NCBI GenBank assembly: GCA_038203875.1
Contig: JBBRDN010000097.1
Coordinates: 1 to 15,025 of the forward strand
Source: CANJSG01 sp038203875
Lineage (GTDB): Bacteria > Verrucomicrobiota > Verrucomicrobiia > Limisphaerales > CANJSG01
Reading direction: 5' to 3'
Length of the DNA: 15,025 nucleotides
Part shown: piece by piece, positions 1 through 6,781 of the stretch
How positions within the stretch are numbered: the first letter of the stretch is position 1
Layout of the letters: each line of letters begins with the position of its first letter
Translations under genes and position numbers: made by a program
Notes under the pieces: generated by a model
What the model was told of the DNA's origin: nothing
Seen by the model: only the letters and a program-made list of their open reading frames with translations
Databases searched by the model: none

Positions 1-2
1 GA

Positions 3-368
3 ATTTCCCACGCCGCCGACGAGGCCAAGCCCGATCTCAGCAAGCTACCCAAAGCGTCCGACAAGGCCGGCCTGACCTACGAGAAGGACATGAAGGCCCT
101 CTTCGACAAGTCTTGCCTGAAGTGCCACAGCGGCGAGAAGCCCAAGGGCAAATACTCGATGGAAACGCTCGCCGGCCTGATCAAGGGCGGCAAGGAAGGC
201 AAGGGCGTCGTGCCCGGCAAGAGCACCGAGAGCCCGGTCCTGCTCTACGCCGCCGACAGCGTGGTCGACATGGAGATGCCTCCGACCGACAAGCGCGACA
301 AGTTCCCCGCTCTGACCAAGGACCAGTTGGCGTTAGTCCGCGCGTGGATCGACCAGGGCGCGAAGTAA
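3..368 (+). CDS. Planctomycete-type cytochrome c domain protein, 3' part (partial)
   Basis: The reading frame is open to the left edge, so the 5' end is missing; about 121 codons are present. The heme c attachment motif CLKCH follows a short helix (LFDKSC), and MEMPP downstream supplies a likely methionine axial ligand. The last residues, RAWIDQGAK, match the usual end of the PSCyt1-like cytochrome c domain common in Planctomycetota and Verrucomicrobiota. The first visible residues, ISHAADEAKPD, look like the end of a signal peptide with cleavage after SHA. The full protein is therefore probably a small periplasmic electron carrier of about 140-150 residues, with its start just outside the window. 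Such domains often accept electrons from periplasmic oxidoreductases; a link with the convergent FAD enzyme is only a guess. A strong terminator follows directly. Confidence 0.8.
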   Translation: MSHAADEAKPDLSKLPKASDKAGLTYEKDMKALFDKSCLKCHSGEKPKGKYSMETLAGLIKGGKEGKGVVPGKSTESPVLLYAADSVVDMEMPPTDKRDKFPALTKDQLALVRAWIDQGAK

Positions 369-388
369 GCCGGATCCGGAAATGATTT

Positions 389-415
389 CGGGCGACACCG
401 CCATGGTGTCGCCCG
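389..415 (+). terminator. Rho-independent terminator after the cytochrome gene
   Basis: A perfect 11-bp stem (CGGGCGACACC with GGTGTCGCCCG) closes a 5-nt loop (GCCAT) and is followed at once by TTTTGTTTT. It begins 20 bp after the cytochrome stop codon. It lies between two convergent genes, so the hairpin could also stop transcripts from the minus strand, but the T tract is present only for the plus strand. Confidence 0.9.
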
Positions 416-444
416 TTTTGTTTTCCAGCACGGCACTCCCAGTC

Positions 445-2133
445 CTACTTCTTCGCCTTCTTGGCTGGTGCCGGGGCGGATTCTTCCAGGACCTGACCGT
501 CCTTCAGCAATCGTTCGCGGAGTTTGGCGTAGGAGACCTCCTGGACGGCGATCCCCGAGTCCATGGCCATGACCGCGGCGGTGGCGGCGGATTGGCCGAG
601 GATCATGAAGACCGGTTCCATGCGGATGCTGCCGAAGGCGATGTGGGAGCTGCTGACGCAGACGGGCACGAGGAGGTTGTCAGCCTGGCCTTTCTTCGGG
701 ACGAGCGAACCGTAGGCGATCTCGTAGGGACCCTTGGTGGCGGCGCCGATGTCGCCCTCGTTCTGCACATGGCCTTCCGGTGTGATGTAGCGCTGCACGT
801 TGTGGGAATCGATGGTGTAGCTGCCCATGCCGACGGAGTCCGGTGTGGGACGTTTCTTGAGCAGCTCGTTCTCGGTCATCACGTATCTGCCGACCATGCG
901 GCGTGCTTCGCGGACGTAGATCTGGTGGGGCCAGCCGCCATTGTCCTTGAACTCATCCTTGGGCAATCCCCACTTCCGCATCGCGGTCTGCAAGTCTTTC
1001 GGAATGCGCGGGTCGTTGGCGATGAAGTAGAGCCAGCCCTTCTGGTAGGTCTCGTGTTCGCGCAGGATCTCGCGGCGCCGTTCGTAGCCGGCTTCGGGGT
1101 AGTCGTAGTTGAAGCCGATGTTGTCCGAGCTGAACGGGCCGTGGTTGTTCGAGTCGGTCTTGTGGTTCGGGATGGGATCAAACTTTCCAAATGTTTCCGT
1201 CCAACCGGCTTCGTAGACGCGGACGAGCAGTTCGTATTGCCTGGGATCGTAGCCGGCGGGCTTTTCGAACGGGATGCGGTTCTCGGGCACGTCGGTCACG
1301 CAATAGCGGTAGCAGTAGGCCTGGACCTTGGCGTCGCCCTCGCCGTAGACGCCAGGAGCGTTGGTGCTGATGCGCGGAAGCACGCCGCTCGTCGGATCGC
1401 CGGGCACGACGTAGGGGCTGATCTCGTTGGTGAGATAGCCGAAGTGGTGCCGGTGATGGAGCACGCCGACCTGCACGCCGTTCCATTTTTCACCGTAGAC
1501 CGAGTTCGCCTCACGGCCGACGTGGTAGTCGACTCCGGCCGCGGACATGAGGTCCCCTTCGTAGGTGGCGTCGATGAACATCTTCCCCGTGTAAACCTTG
1601 CCGCTGAGCATGGTGATCGAAGTGATGCGCGCGCCGTCCTTCTTCACGCCTTTGGCTCGGTCGAGCCATTCGTCGCGGTGGACGGGGATGGCGTTCTCCT
1701 TCACGAAATCCTCGAAGACCTGTTCGGCCACGTGCGGCTCGAAGATCCACTGCGTCCGCTGCGCACCGTCGATGGCGGGCGTGCCCTGGCCCTTGTTGCC
1801 GTATTGATCCTTCTTCTGCCATTTCCAGGCCGACGGCTGGTCGTAGTGCGCCCAGACGCGATGGTAGAAGTCGCGCGAAAGTCCGCCGATGACCGCCTTG
1901 TTGCCTGTGTCGGTGAAGCCGAGGCCGCCGGCGGAGAGCCCGCCGAGATGTTTGTCGGGCCCGACGACCACGACGGTCTTGCCCATCTTCTTCGCCTGGA
2001 CGGCCGCGATCACTCCGGCAGAGGTGCCGCCGTAGACGACGACATCGAAGTCGGCGGCGCGCAGTTGGAGCATGGGAAGAATCACGGCGGCGCAGGAAAG
2101 CAGGCTCGCGAACAGCTGACTGGGGGGCTTCAT
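445..2133 (-). CDS. Exported FAD-dependent oxidoreductase (FAD_oxidored type)
   Basis: This 562-residue protein starts with a signal peptide (hydrophobic residues about 7-25, likely cleavage after LRA). A dinucleotide-binding fold follows directly: FDVVVYGGTSAGVIAA at about 29-44, with an acceptor strand TVVVV near 53-57, and the conserved LGGLSAGGLG at 63-72. This arrangement is typical of the FAD_oxidored family found in many copies in Verrucomicrobia, Planctomycetes and Bacteroidetes. Members are thought to oxidise sugars or related polyols, but the substrate cannot be read from the sequence. A second conserved block, rich in histidine and glycine (VGMGSYTIDSHNVQR), lies in the C-terminal third and probably lines the active site. 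The C terminus is a low-complexity Pro/Ala/Lys tail. The gene is convergent with the cytochrome gene and divergent from moxR, so it is probably transcribed alone. The start is preceded by CTGGGG, a weak ribosome site. Confidence 0.85.
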   Translation of the reverse strand: MKPPSQLFASLLSCAAVILPMLQLRAADFDVVVYGGTSAGVIAAVQAKKMGKTVVVVGPDKHLGGLSAGGLGFTDTGNKAVIGGLSRDFYHRVWAHYDQPSAWKWQKKDQYGNKGQGTPAIDGAQRTQWIFEPHVAEQVFEDFVKENAIPVHRDEWLDRAKGVKKDGARITSITMLSGKVYTGKMFIDATYEGDLMSAAGVDYHVGREANSVYGEKWNGVQVGVLHHRHHFGYLTNEISPYVVPGDPTSGVLPRISTNAPGVYGEGDAKVQAYCYRYCVTDVPENRIPFEKPAGYDPRQYELLVRVYEAGWTETFGKFDPIPNHKTDSNNHGPFSSDNIGFNYDYPEAGYERRREILREHETYQKGWLYFIANDPRIPKDLQTAMRKWGLPKDEFKDNGGWPHQIYVREARRMVGRYVMTENELLKKRPTPDSVGMGSYTIDSHNVQRYITPEGHVQNEGDIGAATKGPYEIAYGSLVPKKGQADNLLVPVCVSSSHIAFGSIRMEPVFMILGQSAATAAVMAMDSGIAVQEVSYAKLRERLLKDGQVLEESAPAPAKKAKK

Positions 2134-2245
2134 GTGGATGCCCCAGTTAATTTGGATTCCGGAGGAGTTGAAAGCTCCTGATTGCTTCGGAAATCAAAAC
2201 AGGCTGAATCTCCCGGCGTCAGCCCCGTCTGAAAACAACCTTTCA
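2134..2245. promoter_or_regulatory. Divergent intergenic region between the oxidoreductase gene and moxR
   Basis: This 112-bp gap must hold the promoters of both diverging genes. It contains an imperfect palindrome at 2163-2179 (AGGAGTT, GAA, AGCTCCT; 7 bp with one G-T pair), which could be an operator. It includes TTGAAA at 2168-2173, but no good -10 element follows at the right spacing. Neither promoter can be placed with confidence. Confidence 0.35.
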
Positions 2246-3235
2246 ATGAAGTCCCAGCTATCCGACGTGCAACAGTTGGTCGACCGTTTCACCCCGTCGC
2301 TCCAAGCCATCCGAACCGAAATCGCCCGGGTCATCGTCGGCCAGCACTACCTTGTCGACCGGCTTCTCATCGGTCTGCTCGGCAACGGCCATGTGCTGCT
2401 CGAAGGCGTGCCCGGTCTCGCCAAGACCGCCACGGTCAACGCCCTCGCCGCATGCCTGAACGTGAAGTTCCAACGCATCCAGTTCACTCCGGACCTCCTG
2501 CCGAGCGACCTTGTCGGCAATCTCATCTACAACCCGAGGGACGGCGCCTACTTCACGAAGAAGGGACCCATCTTCGCCAACATCGTCCTAGCCGACGAAA
2601 TCCACCGTGCGCCCGCGAAGGTCCAGTCGGCCTTGCTGGAGGCAATGGCCGAGCGGCAGGTGACGATTGGTGAAGAAACCTTTCCGCTGCCCGCCCCTTT
2701 CCTGGTGCTGGCGACGATGAATCCGATCGAGCAGGAAGGAACCTACAACCTGCCCGAAGCGCAGGTCGACCGGTTCATGCTGAAGGTCGTCGTCACGTAT
2801 CCGACCGAGACGGAGGAGAAGGAAATTCTCCGGTTGATGGCGCGCACCGGCGACAAACCCAAGCTCAAGGCCGTCGTCCAGCCCGAGGTCATCCTCGAGC
2901 TGCGCGAACTCGTCGACATGATCCACATGGACGAGCGGGTGATCGACTACATCGTAAAGCTGGTGTTCGCGACGCGGGAGCCGAAGCGTTTTGCGCCGCA
3001 GATGGAGGGCCGGATCCGGTTCGGCGGTTCGCCGCGAGCCACGATCAACCTCGCTCTCGCGGCCAAGGCCCACGCGCTCCTCTCCGGGCGCGCCTTCGCC
3101 ACGCCGGACGACGTGAAGGCCATCGCGCTGGACGTTCTCCGGCACCGCATCATCACCACCTTCGAGGCCGAGGCCGACGAAGTGACCGGCGAGGCGATCG
3201 TCAGACACGTCCTCGACCAGGTGAAGGTGCCGTGA
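2246..3235 (+). CDS. moxR: MoxR family AAA+ ATPase
   Basis: This is a 329-residue soluble ATPase, the normal length for MoxR proteins. The Walker A motif GVPGLAKT is at 54-61, Walker B VLADEIHRAP at 114-123, sensor 1 LATMNPIEQEG at 155-165, and a conserved EAQVDRF with the arginine at about 176. The C-terminal lid domain carries the family signature GGSPRATINLALAAKAHA. MoxR proteins act as ATP-driven chaperones that mature or activate partners through vWA proteins, and those partners are encoded just downstream. The frame is open further upstream to 2132, but that start would overlap the divergent gene and add 38 residues unlike the family, so the ATG at 2246 is preferred. No clear Shine-Dalgarno sequence precedes it. 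Confidence 0.93.
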   Translation: MKSQLSDVQQLVDRFTPSLQAIRTEIARVIVGQHYLVDRLLIGLLGNGHVLLEGVPGLAKTATVNALAACLNVKFQRIQFTPDLLPSDLVGNLIYNPRDGAYFTKKGPIFANIVLADEIHRAPAKVQSALLEAMAERQVTIGEETFPLPAPFLVLATMNPIEQEGTYNLPEAQVDRFMLKVVVTYPTETEEKEILRLMARTGDKPKLKAVVQPEVILELRELVDMIHMDERVIDYIVKLVFATREPKRFAPQMEGRIRFGGSPRATINLALAAKAHALLSGRAFATPDDVKAIALDVLRHRIITTFEAEADEVTGEAIVRHVLDQVKVP

Positions 3236-3275
3236 ACGGCGATCCGATGAACCGCACCGTTCTTTCCGCCCTGAA

Positions 3276-3336
3276 TCCTACTCTTTCTCTTAATCGGTCC
3301 GAAGGACGCGGATTTGGATTCCGGCAAAGAGTAGGA
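3276..3336. repeat. Inverted repeat in the moxR-DUF58 gap
   Basis: TCCTACTCTTT (3276-3286) and its exact complement AAAGAGTAGGA (3326-3336) face each other across 39 bp. The interior holds a second small hairpin (GTCC, GAA, GGAC at 3297-3307). No T tract follows, so it is not a standard terminator. The right arm continues into GTAAGAG. The polypurine/polypyrimidine arms suggest either an intergenic repeat family or an RNA structure that lowers expression of the downstream genes relative to moxR. Confidence 0.6.
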
Positions 3337-3365
3337 GTAAGAGCCCGAGAAGACGCCCCGAAACC

Positions 3366-4250
3366 ATGATCCCCCGCGAGTGGCTCAAGAACATCCGCCG
3401 CATCGAGCTGCGCACCTCGCGGCTCGTGGAGGACATTCTCGCCGGCCAATACCACTCGGTCTTCAAGGGCCGCGGCATGGACTTCGACGAGGTCCGGCCC
3501 TACACCGCCGGCGACGACGTGCGCCGCATCGACTGGAACGTCACCGCGCGGACCGGCGTGACCCACATCAAGAAGTTCGTCGAGGAACGCGAGATGACCG
3601 TGCTCCTCATGGTCGACGCCTCCGCGTCCAAGAACGTCGGCTCGCACGGCCCGAGCAAACGCGAGCTCGCCGCGGAGCTCGCCGCCTTGATCGGGTTTGC
3701 CGCCGCGAGGAACAATGACAACGTCGGCCTGCTGCTTTTCACCGAAGGCGCGGAACGCTACATCCGCCCGGGCAAGGGCCGTTCGCACATTCTGCGCATC
3801 ATCGGCGAGGTCCTGTCCCATGAACCCGAGCGCAAGGGCACGGACATCGCCTTGGCGCTCGCCCACGTGCGGCACGCGCTGCGGCGGCGGGCGATCATCT
3901 TCATCCTGTCGGACTTCCTCGATTCCAAGCTCCACGAGCGTCCGCTGCGCATCCTGCGCCAACGGCACGACGTCATCGGCATTCCGGTGATGGATCCGGG
4001 CGAACGCGATCTGCCGGATGTCGGCACCATCGTCTTCGAGGATTCTGAGTCCGGCGAACTCGTCGAGGTCGACAGTGCCGATCTCGAAGTCCGGGAGAGT
4101 TACTCCAAGGCGTCCTGGGCCCGAATGGAGGAACTGCGCCGCATGTTCCGGCGTTCCGGCGTGGATTCGATCGAGGTCCACACCGACCGGCCCTACCTGA
4201 AGCCCCTGCTCCAGTTCTTCGATACCCGCATCCGCCGGCAGAACCGATGA
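3366..4250 (+). CDS. DUF58 domain protein of the MoxR/Bat operon
   Basis: This 294-residue protein has no membrane segment. It carries the DUF58 signature at about 33-62, with FKGRGMDFDEVRPYTAGDD followed by RRIDWNVTAR. The rest folds as a vWA-like domain: VDASASKN at 83-90 supplies a D-x-S-x-S metal-site motif, and FILSDFLDS near 179-187 gives the second aspartate. DUF58 proteins almost always sit beside MoxR ATPases and vWA proteins and are assumed to be part of the same chaperone complex; no enzymatic activity is known. It starts 130 bp after moxR, behind an inverted repeat. Its stop overlaps an ATG that opens a 7-codon minicistron leading to the next gene. No strong ribosome site is visible. 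Confidence 0.9.
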   Translation: MIPREWLKNIRRIELRTSRLVEDILAGQYHSVFKGRGMDFDEVRPYTAGDDVRRIDWNVTARTGVTHIKKFVEEREMTVLLMVDASASKNVGSHGPSKRELAAELAALIGFAAARNNDNVGLLLFTEGAERYIRPGKGRSHILRIIGEVLSHEPERKGTDIALALAHVRHALRRRAIIFILSDFLDSKLHERPLRILRQRHDVIGIPVMDPGERDLPDVGTIVFEDSESGELVEVDSADLEVRESYSKASWARMEELRRMFRRSGVDSIEVHTDRPYLKPLLQFFDTRIRRQNR

Positions 4251-4270
4251 ACGAAGTGCCGGCCGCATGA
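4247..4270 (+). CDS. 7-codon minicistron bridging two operon genes (possible)
   Basis: The frame ATG-AAC-GAA-GTG-CCG-GCC-GCA-TGA fills exactly the space between two genes. Its ATG overlaps the DUF58 stop as ATGA, and its TGA overlaps the ATG of the next gene, again as ATGA. Ribosomes finishing DUF58 could reinitiate, translate seven codons (MNEVPAA) and reinitiate again on the DUF4381-like gene. The peptide itself is not expected to have a function. This may be chance, but all the other downstream junctions in this operon are also coupled by overlap. Confidence 0.35.
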   Translation: MNEVPAA

Positions 4271-4803
4271 CCAACTACGCCACCAACCTGGTCGAAGACC
4301 TGCGCCTGCTCGAAGCGCCGCCTGAGATCCCCTGGGCGGCGATCGCGGGCGCGATCACCTTGGCGATCATCATCGGGCTGGCGCTCGCGCGGTGGCTTGG
4401 CCGGCGTCGTCTCGGAGCTGGTGACGGGTTTGGGAATCCCGAAGTGGATCCATCTATCGAGGCCCTGACTGCGCTCCGCGCGTTGACCGGCCTGATGAAC
4501 CCCGGGCAGTCGCGCGAGTTCGCCATCGAAGTGACCGCAATCGTCCGGCACTTCCTTGAACGCCGGTTTGATCTGGTGGCTCCGCGCCGTGCCACGGAGG
4601 AGTTTCTCCGCGAAGCCGCCGCCTCGAACAAACTGGATCCGTCCCAGCGTGGCCTTCTCGAGAAATTTCTCCGCACCTGCGAGGCGATGAAGTTCGGCCG
4701 GACCGAAGGCAGCGTCGAAGATCTGACGGCCACGCATCAGGCGGCGGTCCGGTTTGTCGAGGCGTCCCGTGGACTGCCCGTGCGGAAGGAGGACCGTTCG
4801 TGA
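4267..4803 (+). CDS. DUF4381-like membrane protein of the Bat operon
   Basis: This 178-residue protein has one transmembrane helix at about 22-44, followed by basic residues (RWLGRRR), so the larger C-terminal part is expected in the cytoplasm. That part is helical, with RHFLERRFDLVAPRRATEE near 94-112 and LRTCEAMKFGR at 135-145. These resemble the DUF4381-type proteins encoded between DUF58 and BatA genes in other bacteria. Its role is unknown; the location suggests a membrane adaptor for the MoxR-vWA complex. The assignment rests on layout and the general pattern rather than on a catalytic motif. It overlaps the BatA-like gene by 4 bp (GTGA). Confidence 0.72.
   Translation: MTNYATNLVEDLRLLEAPPEIPWAAIAGAITLAIIIGLALARWLGRRRLGAGDGFGNPEVDPSIEALTALRALTGLMNPGQSREFAIEVTAIVRHFLERRFDLVAPRRATEEFLREAAASNKLDPSQRGLLEKFLRTCEAMKFGRTEGSVEDLTATHQAAVRFVEASRGLPVRKEDRS
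4786..4793 (+). promoter_or_regulatory. Shine-Dalgarno site that supports a GTG start
   Basis: AAGGAGGA lies 6 nt before the GTG at 4800, inside the 3' end of the preceding gene. It is one of the best ribosome sites in the window and fixes the GTG as the start of the BatA-like gene. Confidence 0.8.
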
Positions 4804-5765
4804 AGTTCCTTCCCGGCATCGAGACCTTTCGCTTCGAATCCCCGTGGTTGCTCCTGCTGCTCCTGCTCCTGCCGTTTTGGGCTTGGCTGCGGGGCAAGGT
4901 CGGCCGCGCGGCGGCGGTTCCGCTGGCGTCGACGTCGATCCTGAAGCGGACGGTCAAACCGCGTTTCAATTTCGGCGCGCTGATCGCGCTGATGCGCCTC
5001 GCGGCGTTGGCGCTGCTGATCGTGGCCGTGGCTCGTCCCCAGATGGAGAAGGGCGTCGGGCAGAAGGATGCGAAGGGCATCAACATGGTCCTCGCGCTCG
5101 ACTTCTCCGGCACGATGAACAAACGCGACTTCCGGCTCGAAGGACGGGTGGGCAGCCGCATCGAGGCGCTGAAGAAGGTGATGGGCGAATTCATCCGGTC
5201 GCGCCCGAGCGACAAGTTCGGCCTGGTGCGGTTCGACGCCGAAGCCGTCCTGCTAAGCCCGCTGACGCTGGACCACGACTGGCTTCTCGCCCAGATCAGC
5301 GGCGAACTGCCCGGCCGCGGCACGGCTCCCGGATCGGCGCTGGTTGTCGCGGCGGAAGCCCTGAAGACGGCCACCAACGAGACGCGCGTCATCATCATGG
5401 CCACCGACGCGGAGAACATGAACCGCGGGCCCGATCCCGAGGACGTCGCGCGCGTCATCGGCAAACTTGGCATCCGCGTCCACGTGATCCAGCTCATCGA
5501 TTTCAAGGACATGAATTTCGACAGCGGGATCTCCGACAAGGTCCGCGAAACTTGCCGCCTTACCGGCGGCCAGATGTTCCGCGTGCCCGACTATCCGAGC
5601 CTGCGCAACGTCTACGCCCAGATCGACCGCCTGGAGAAGAAGGCCTTCAGCGACGCCCGGCAGAAGAGTTTCCGTGAACTGATGGCGTGGTTTGCCGGGC
5701 TTGGGTTGGCGTTGCTCGTCGCCGAAGTGCTGCTCGCCCAACTCGTGTGGAGGAGGCTGCCATGA
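4800..5765 (+). CDS. batA: BatA-like von Willebrand A membrane protein
   Basis: This 321-residue protein has membrane helices at about 14-30 and 59-78, a large vWA domain facing the periplasm, and a C-terminal helix at about 293-316. This is the BatA layout. The metal-ion site reads DFSGT at 101-105, T175 in GRGTAPG and D203 in MATDAEN. The third position of the first motif is Thr where Ser is usual, and the loop TDAEN replaces the common TDGEN; both should still bind a metal. vWA proteins of this type present a metal-dependent binding surface to partners in the periplasm, with MoxR as the likely cytoplasmic motor. Translation starts at GTG overlapping the previous stop, behind AAGGAGGA. The gene overlaps the next one by 4 bp (ATGA). 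Confidence 0.88.
   Translation: MKFLPGIETFRFESPWLLLLLLLLPFWAWLRGKVGRAAAVPLASTSILKRTVKPRFNFGALIALMRLAALALLIVAVARPQMEKGVGQKDAKGINMVLALDFSGTMNKRDFRLEGRVGSRIEALKKVMGEFIRSRPSDKFGLVRFDAEAVLLSPLTLDHDWLLAQISGELPGRGTAPGSALVVAAEALKTATNETRVIIMATDAENMNRGPDPEDVARVIGKLGIRVHVIQLIDFKDMNFDSGISDKVRETCRLTGGQMFRVPDYPSLRNVYAQIDRLEKKAFSDARQKSFRELMAWFAGLGLALLVAEVLLAQLVWRRLP
5749..5756 (+). promoter_or_regulatory. Shine-Dalgarno site for the BatB-like gene
   Basis: GGAGGAGG lies 5 nt before the ATG at 5762, which itself overlaps the previous stop (ATGA). It supports this start over the upstream in-frame codon at 5687, which would lie deep inside the BatA-like gene. Confidence 0.75.
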
Positions 5766-6781
5766 AGTTCGATTCGCCTCTCTGGCTCATCGCCCTAGCG
5801 GTGCTTCCCGTCGTCTGCGCGCTGGCCTATTGGCGCGGGGCGGTGGATCGCGAACGCCGCCTTGCCCGGCTGATCGCACCGCGACTGCGCGAGTCGCTGA
5901 TGCGTTCGGTTGACGGACTCAAGCGCCGATTGAAGGGCGTGATGCTGACGGTGGGAGTGCTCCTGGTCGCCTTCGCCCTGGCTCGGCCGTTGATGCCGGA
6001 GATCGAGAGCAAGGCGGAACGCGACGGCATCGACATCGTCGTCGCGCTGGATGTCTCGCGCAGCATGCTGGCCGCGGACCTGGCGCCCAGCCGCTTGGCC
6101 GCGGTGAAGGCGGGTCTGAGCAATTTCGTCGCCCGGCTCGGCGGTGATCGCCTGGCGCTGGTGCCCTTTGCCGGCGAGCCGTATCTCGCCGTTCCGTTGA
6201 CGCTCGATCACACCGCTTTCACCCGCACCTTGTCGGCGTTGACCACGGAATCCGTGACCAAGCCCGGCTCCGATCTCGCCGCGGCAATCCGCCTCGGCGT
6301 CAAGACGCTCGCCGTCACGAACCGCGCGGTGCGTCCGCCGGCGCGGGTCATCCTCCTGCTCAGCGACGGCGAGCAGCTCCAGGGCGAAGCCGTCGTCGCC
6401 GCGCAGGAGGCGCGCACCGCCGGACTCTCCATCCTGGCCGTGGGCGTCGGCACGCCGATGGGTGCCAAGGTGCCCGACGCGCGCTCCTATAGGCGCGACC
6501 TGATGCTGAAGAATGAATTCGGGCGTGACGTGGTTTCCAAGCTCGATGAACGGATGCTCCAGCAGGTCGCGGCCGGCAGTCTGGGGGGGCGTTACGCCCT
6601 GATGGGCGCCGACGGGGCGGGACTCGAACAGCTTCGCCAATCCTCGATCGAGCCGCTTGCCGCCCGGGCGCTGACATGGTCCGACACGGAGTTCCGGGAG
6701 ATCTTCCAAGTTCCTCTGCTGTTGTCCCTGGCAGTGCTTCTGGTAGAGATGCTGGTGAACGAGCGGAGAAAAACGAAATGA
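5762..6781 (+). CDS. batB: BatB-like von Willebrand A membrane protein
   Basis: This 339-residue protein has the same layout as its neighbour: helices at about 6-23 and 57-75, a vWA domain, and a C-terminal helix at about 316-332. The metal site is canonical: DVSRS at 97-101, the TKPGSDLAAA loop at 166-175 and LLSDGEQLQG at 199-208. LAADLAPSRLAAVK after the first motif is typical of BatB. The BatA-like and BatB-like proteins probably form a pair in the inner membrane, with their vWA domains outside, next to the TPR protein encoded downstream. The start follows a strong ribosome site and the stop overlaps the next start (ATGA), so equal production is likely. Confidence 0.88.
   Translation: MKFDSPLWLIALAVLPVVCALAYWRGAVDRERRLARLIAPRLRESLMRSVDGLKRRLKGVMLTVGVLLVAFALARPLMPEIESKAERDGIDIVVALDVSRSMLAADLAPSRLAAVKAGLSNFVARLGGDRLALVPFAGEPYLAVPLTLDHTAFTRTLSALTTESVTKPGSDLAAAIRLGVKTLAVTNRAVRPPARVILLLSDGEQLQGEAVVAAQEARTAGLSILAVGVGTPMGAKVPDARSYRRDLMLKNEFGRDVVSKLDERMLQQVAAGSLGGRYALMGADGAGLEQLRQSSIEPLAARALTWSDTEFREIFQVPLLLSLAVLLVEMLVNERRKTK

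Noticed and set aside
183..202. Repeated GGCAAGG-like triplets in the cytochrome gene as a tandem repeat
   Set aside because: They are ordinary Gly-Lys codons in a loop of the heme domain, not a DNA repeat.
382..2181. A 599-codon open frame on the plus strand across the whole oxidoreductase gene
   Set aside because: It mirrors a well-supported gene on the other strand. Its protein is low in recognisable motifs and full of Asp/Val/Gly/His, as expected for an antisense frame of GC-rich codons.
2132..2245. A longer moxR start at 2132
   Set aside because: It would overlap the divergent oxidoreductase start and add 38 residues that do not look like the family. The ATG at 2246 gives the usual length.
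3201..4274. A 357-codon minus-strand frame opposite the DUF58 gene
   Set aside because: The sense strand holds clear DUF58 motifs. The antisense product shows no domain and runs through the inverted repeat.
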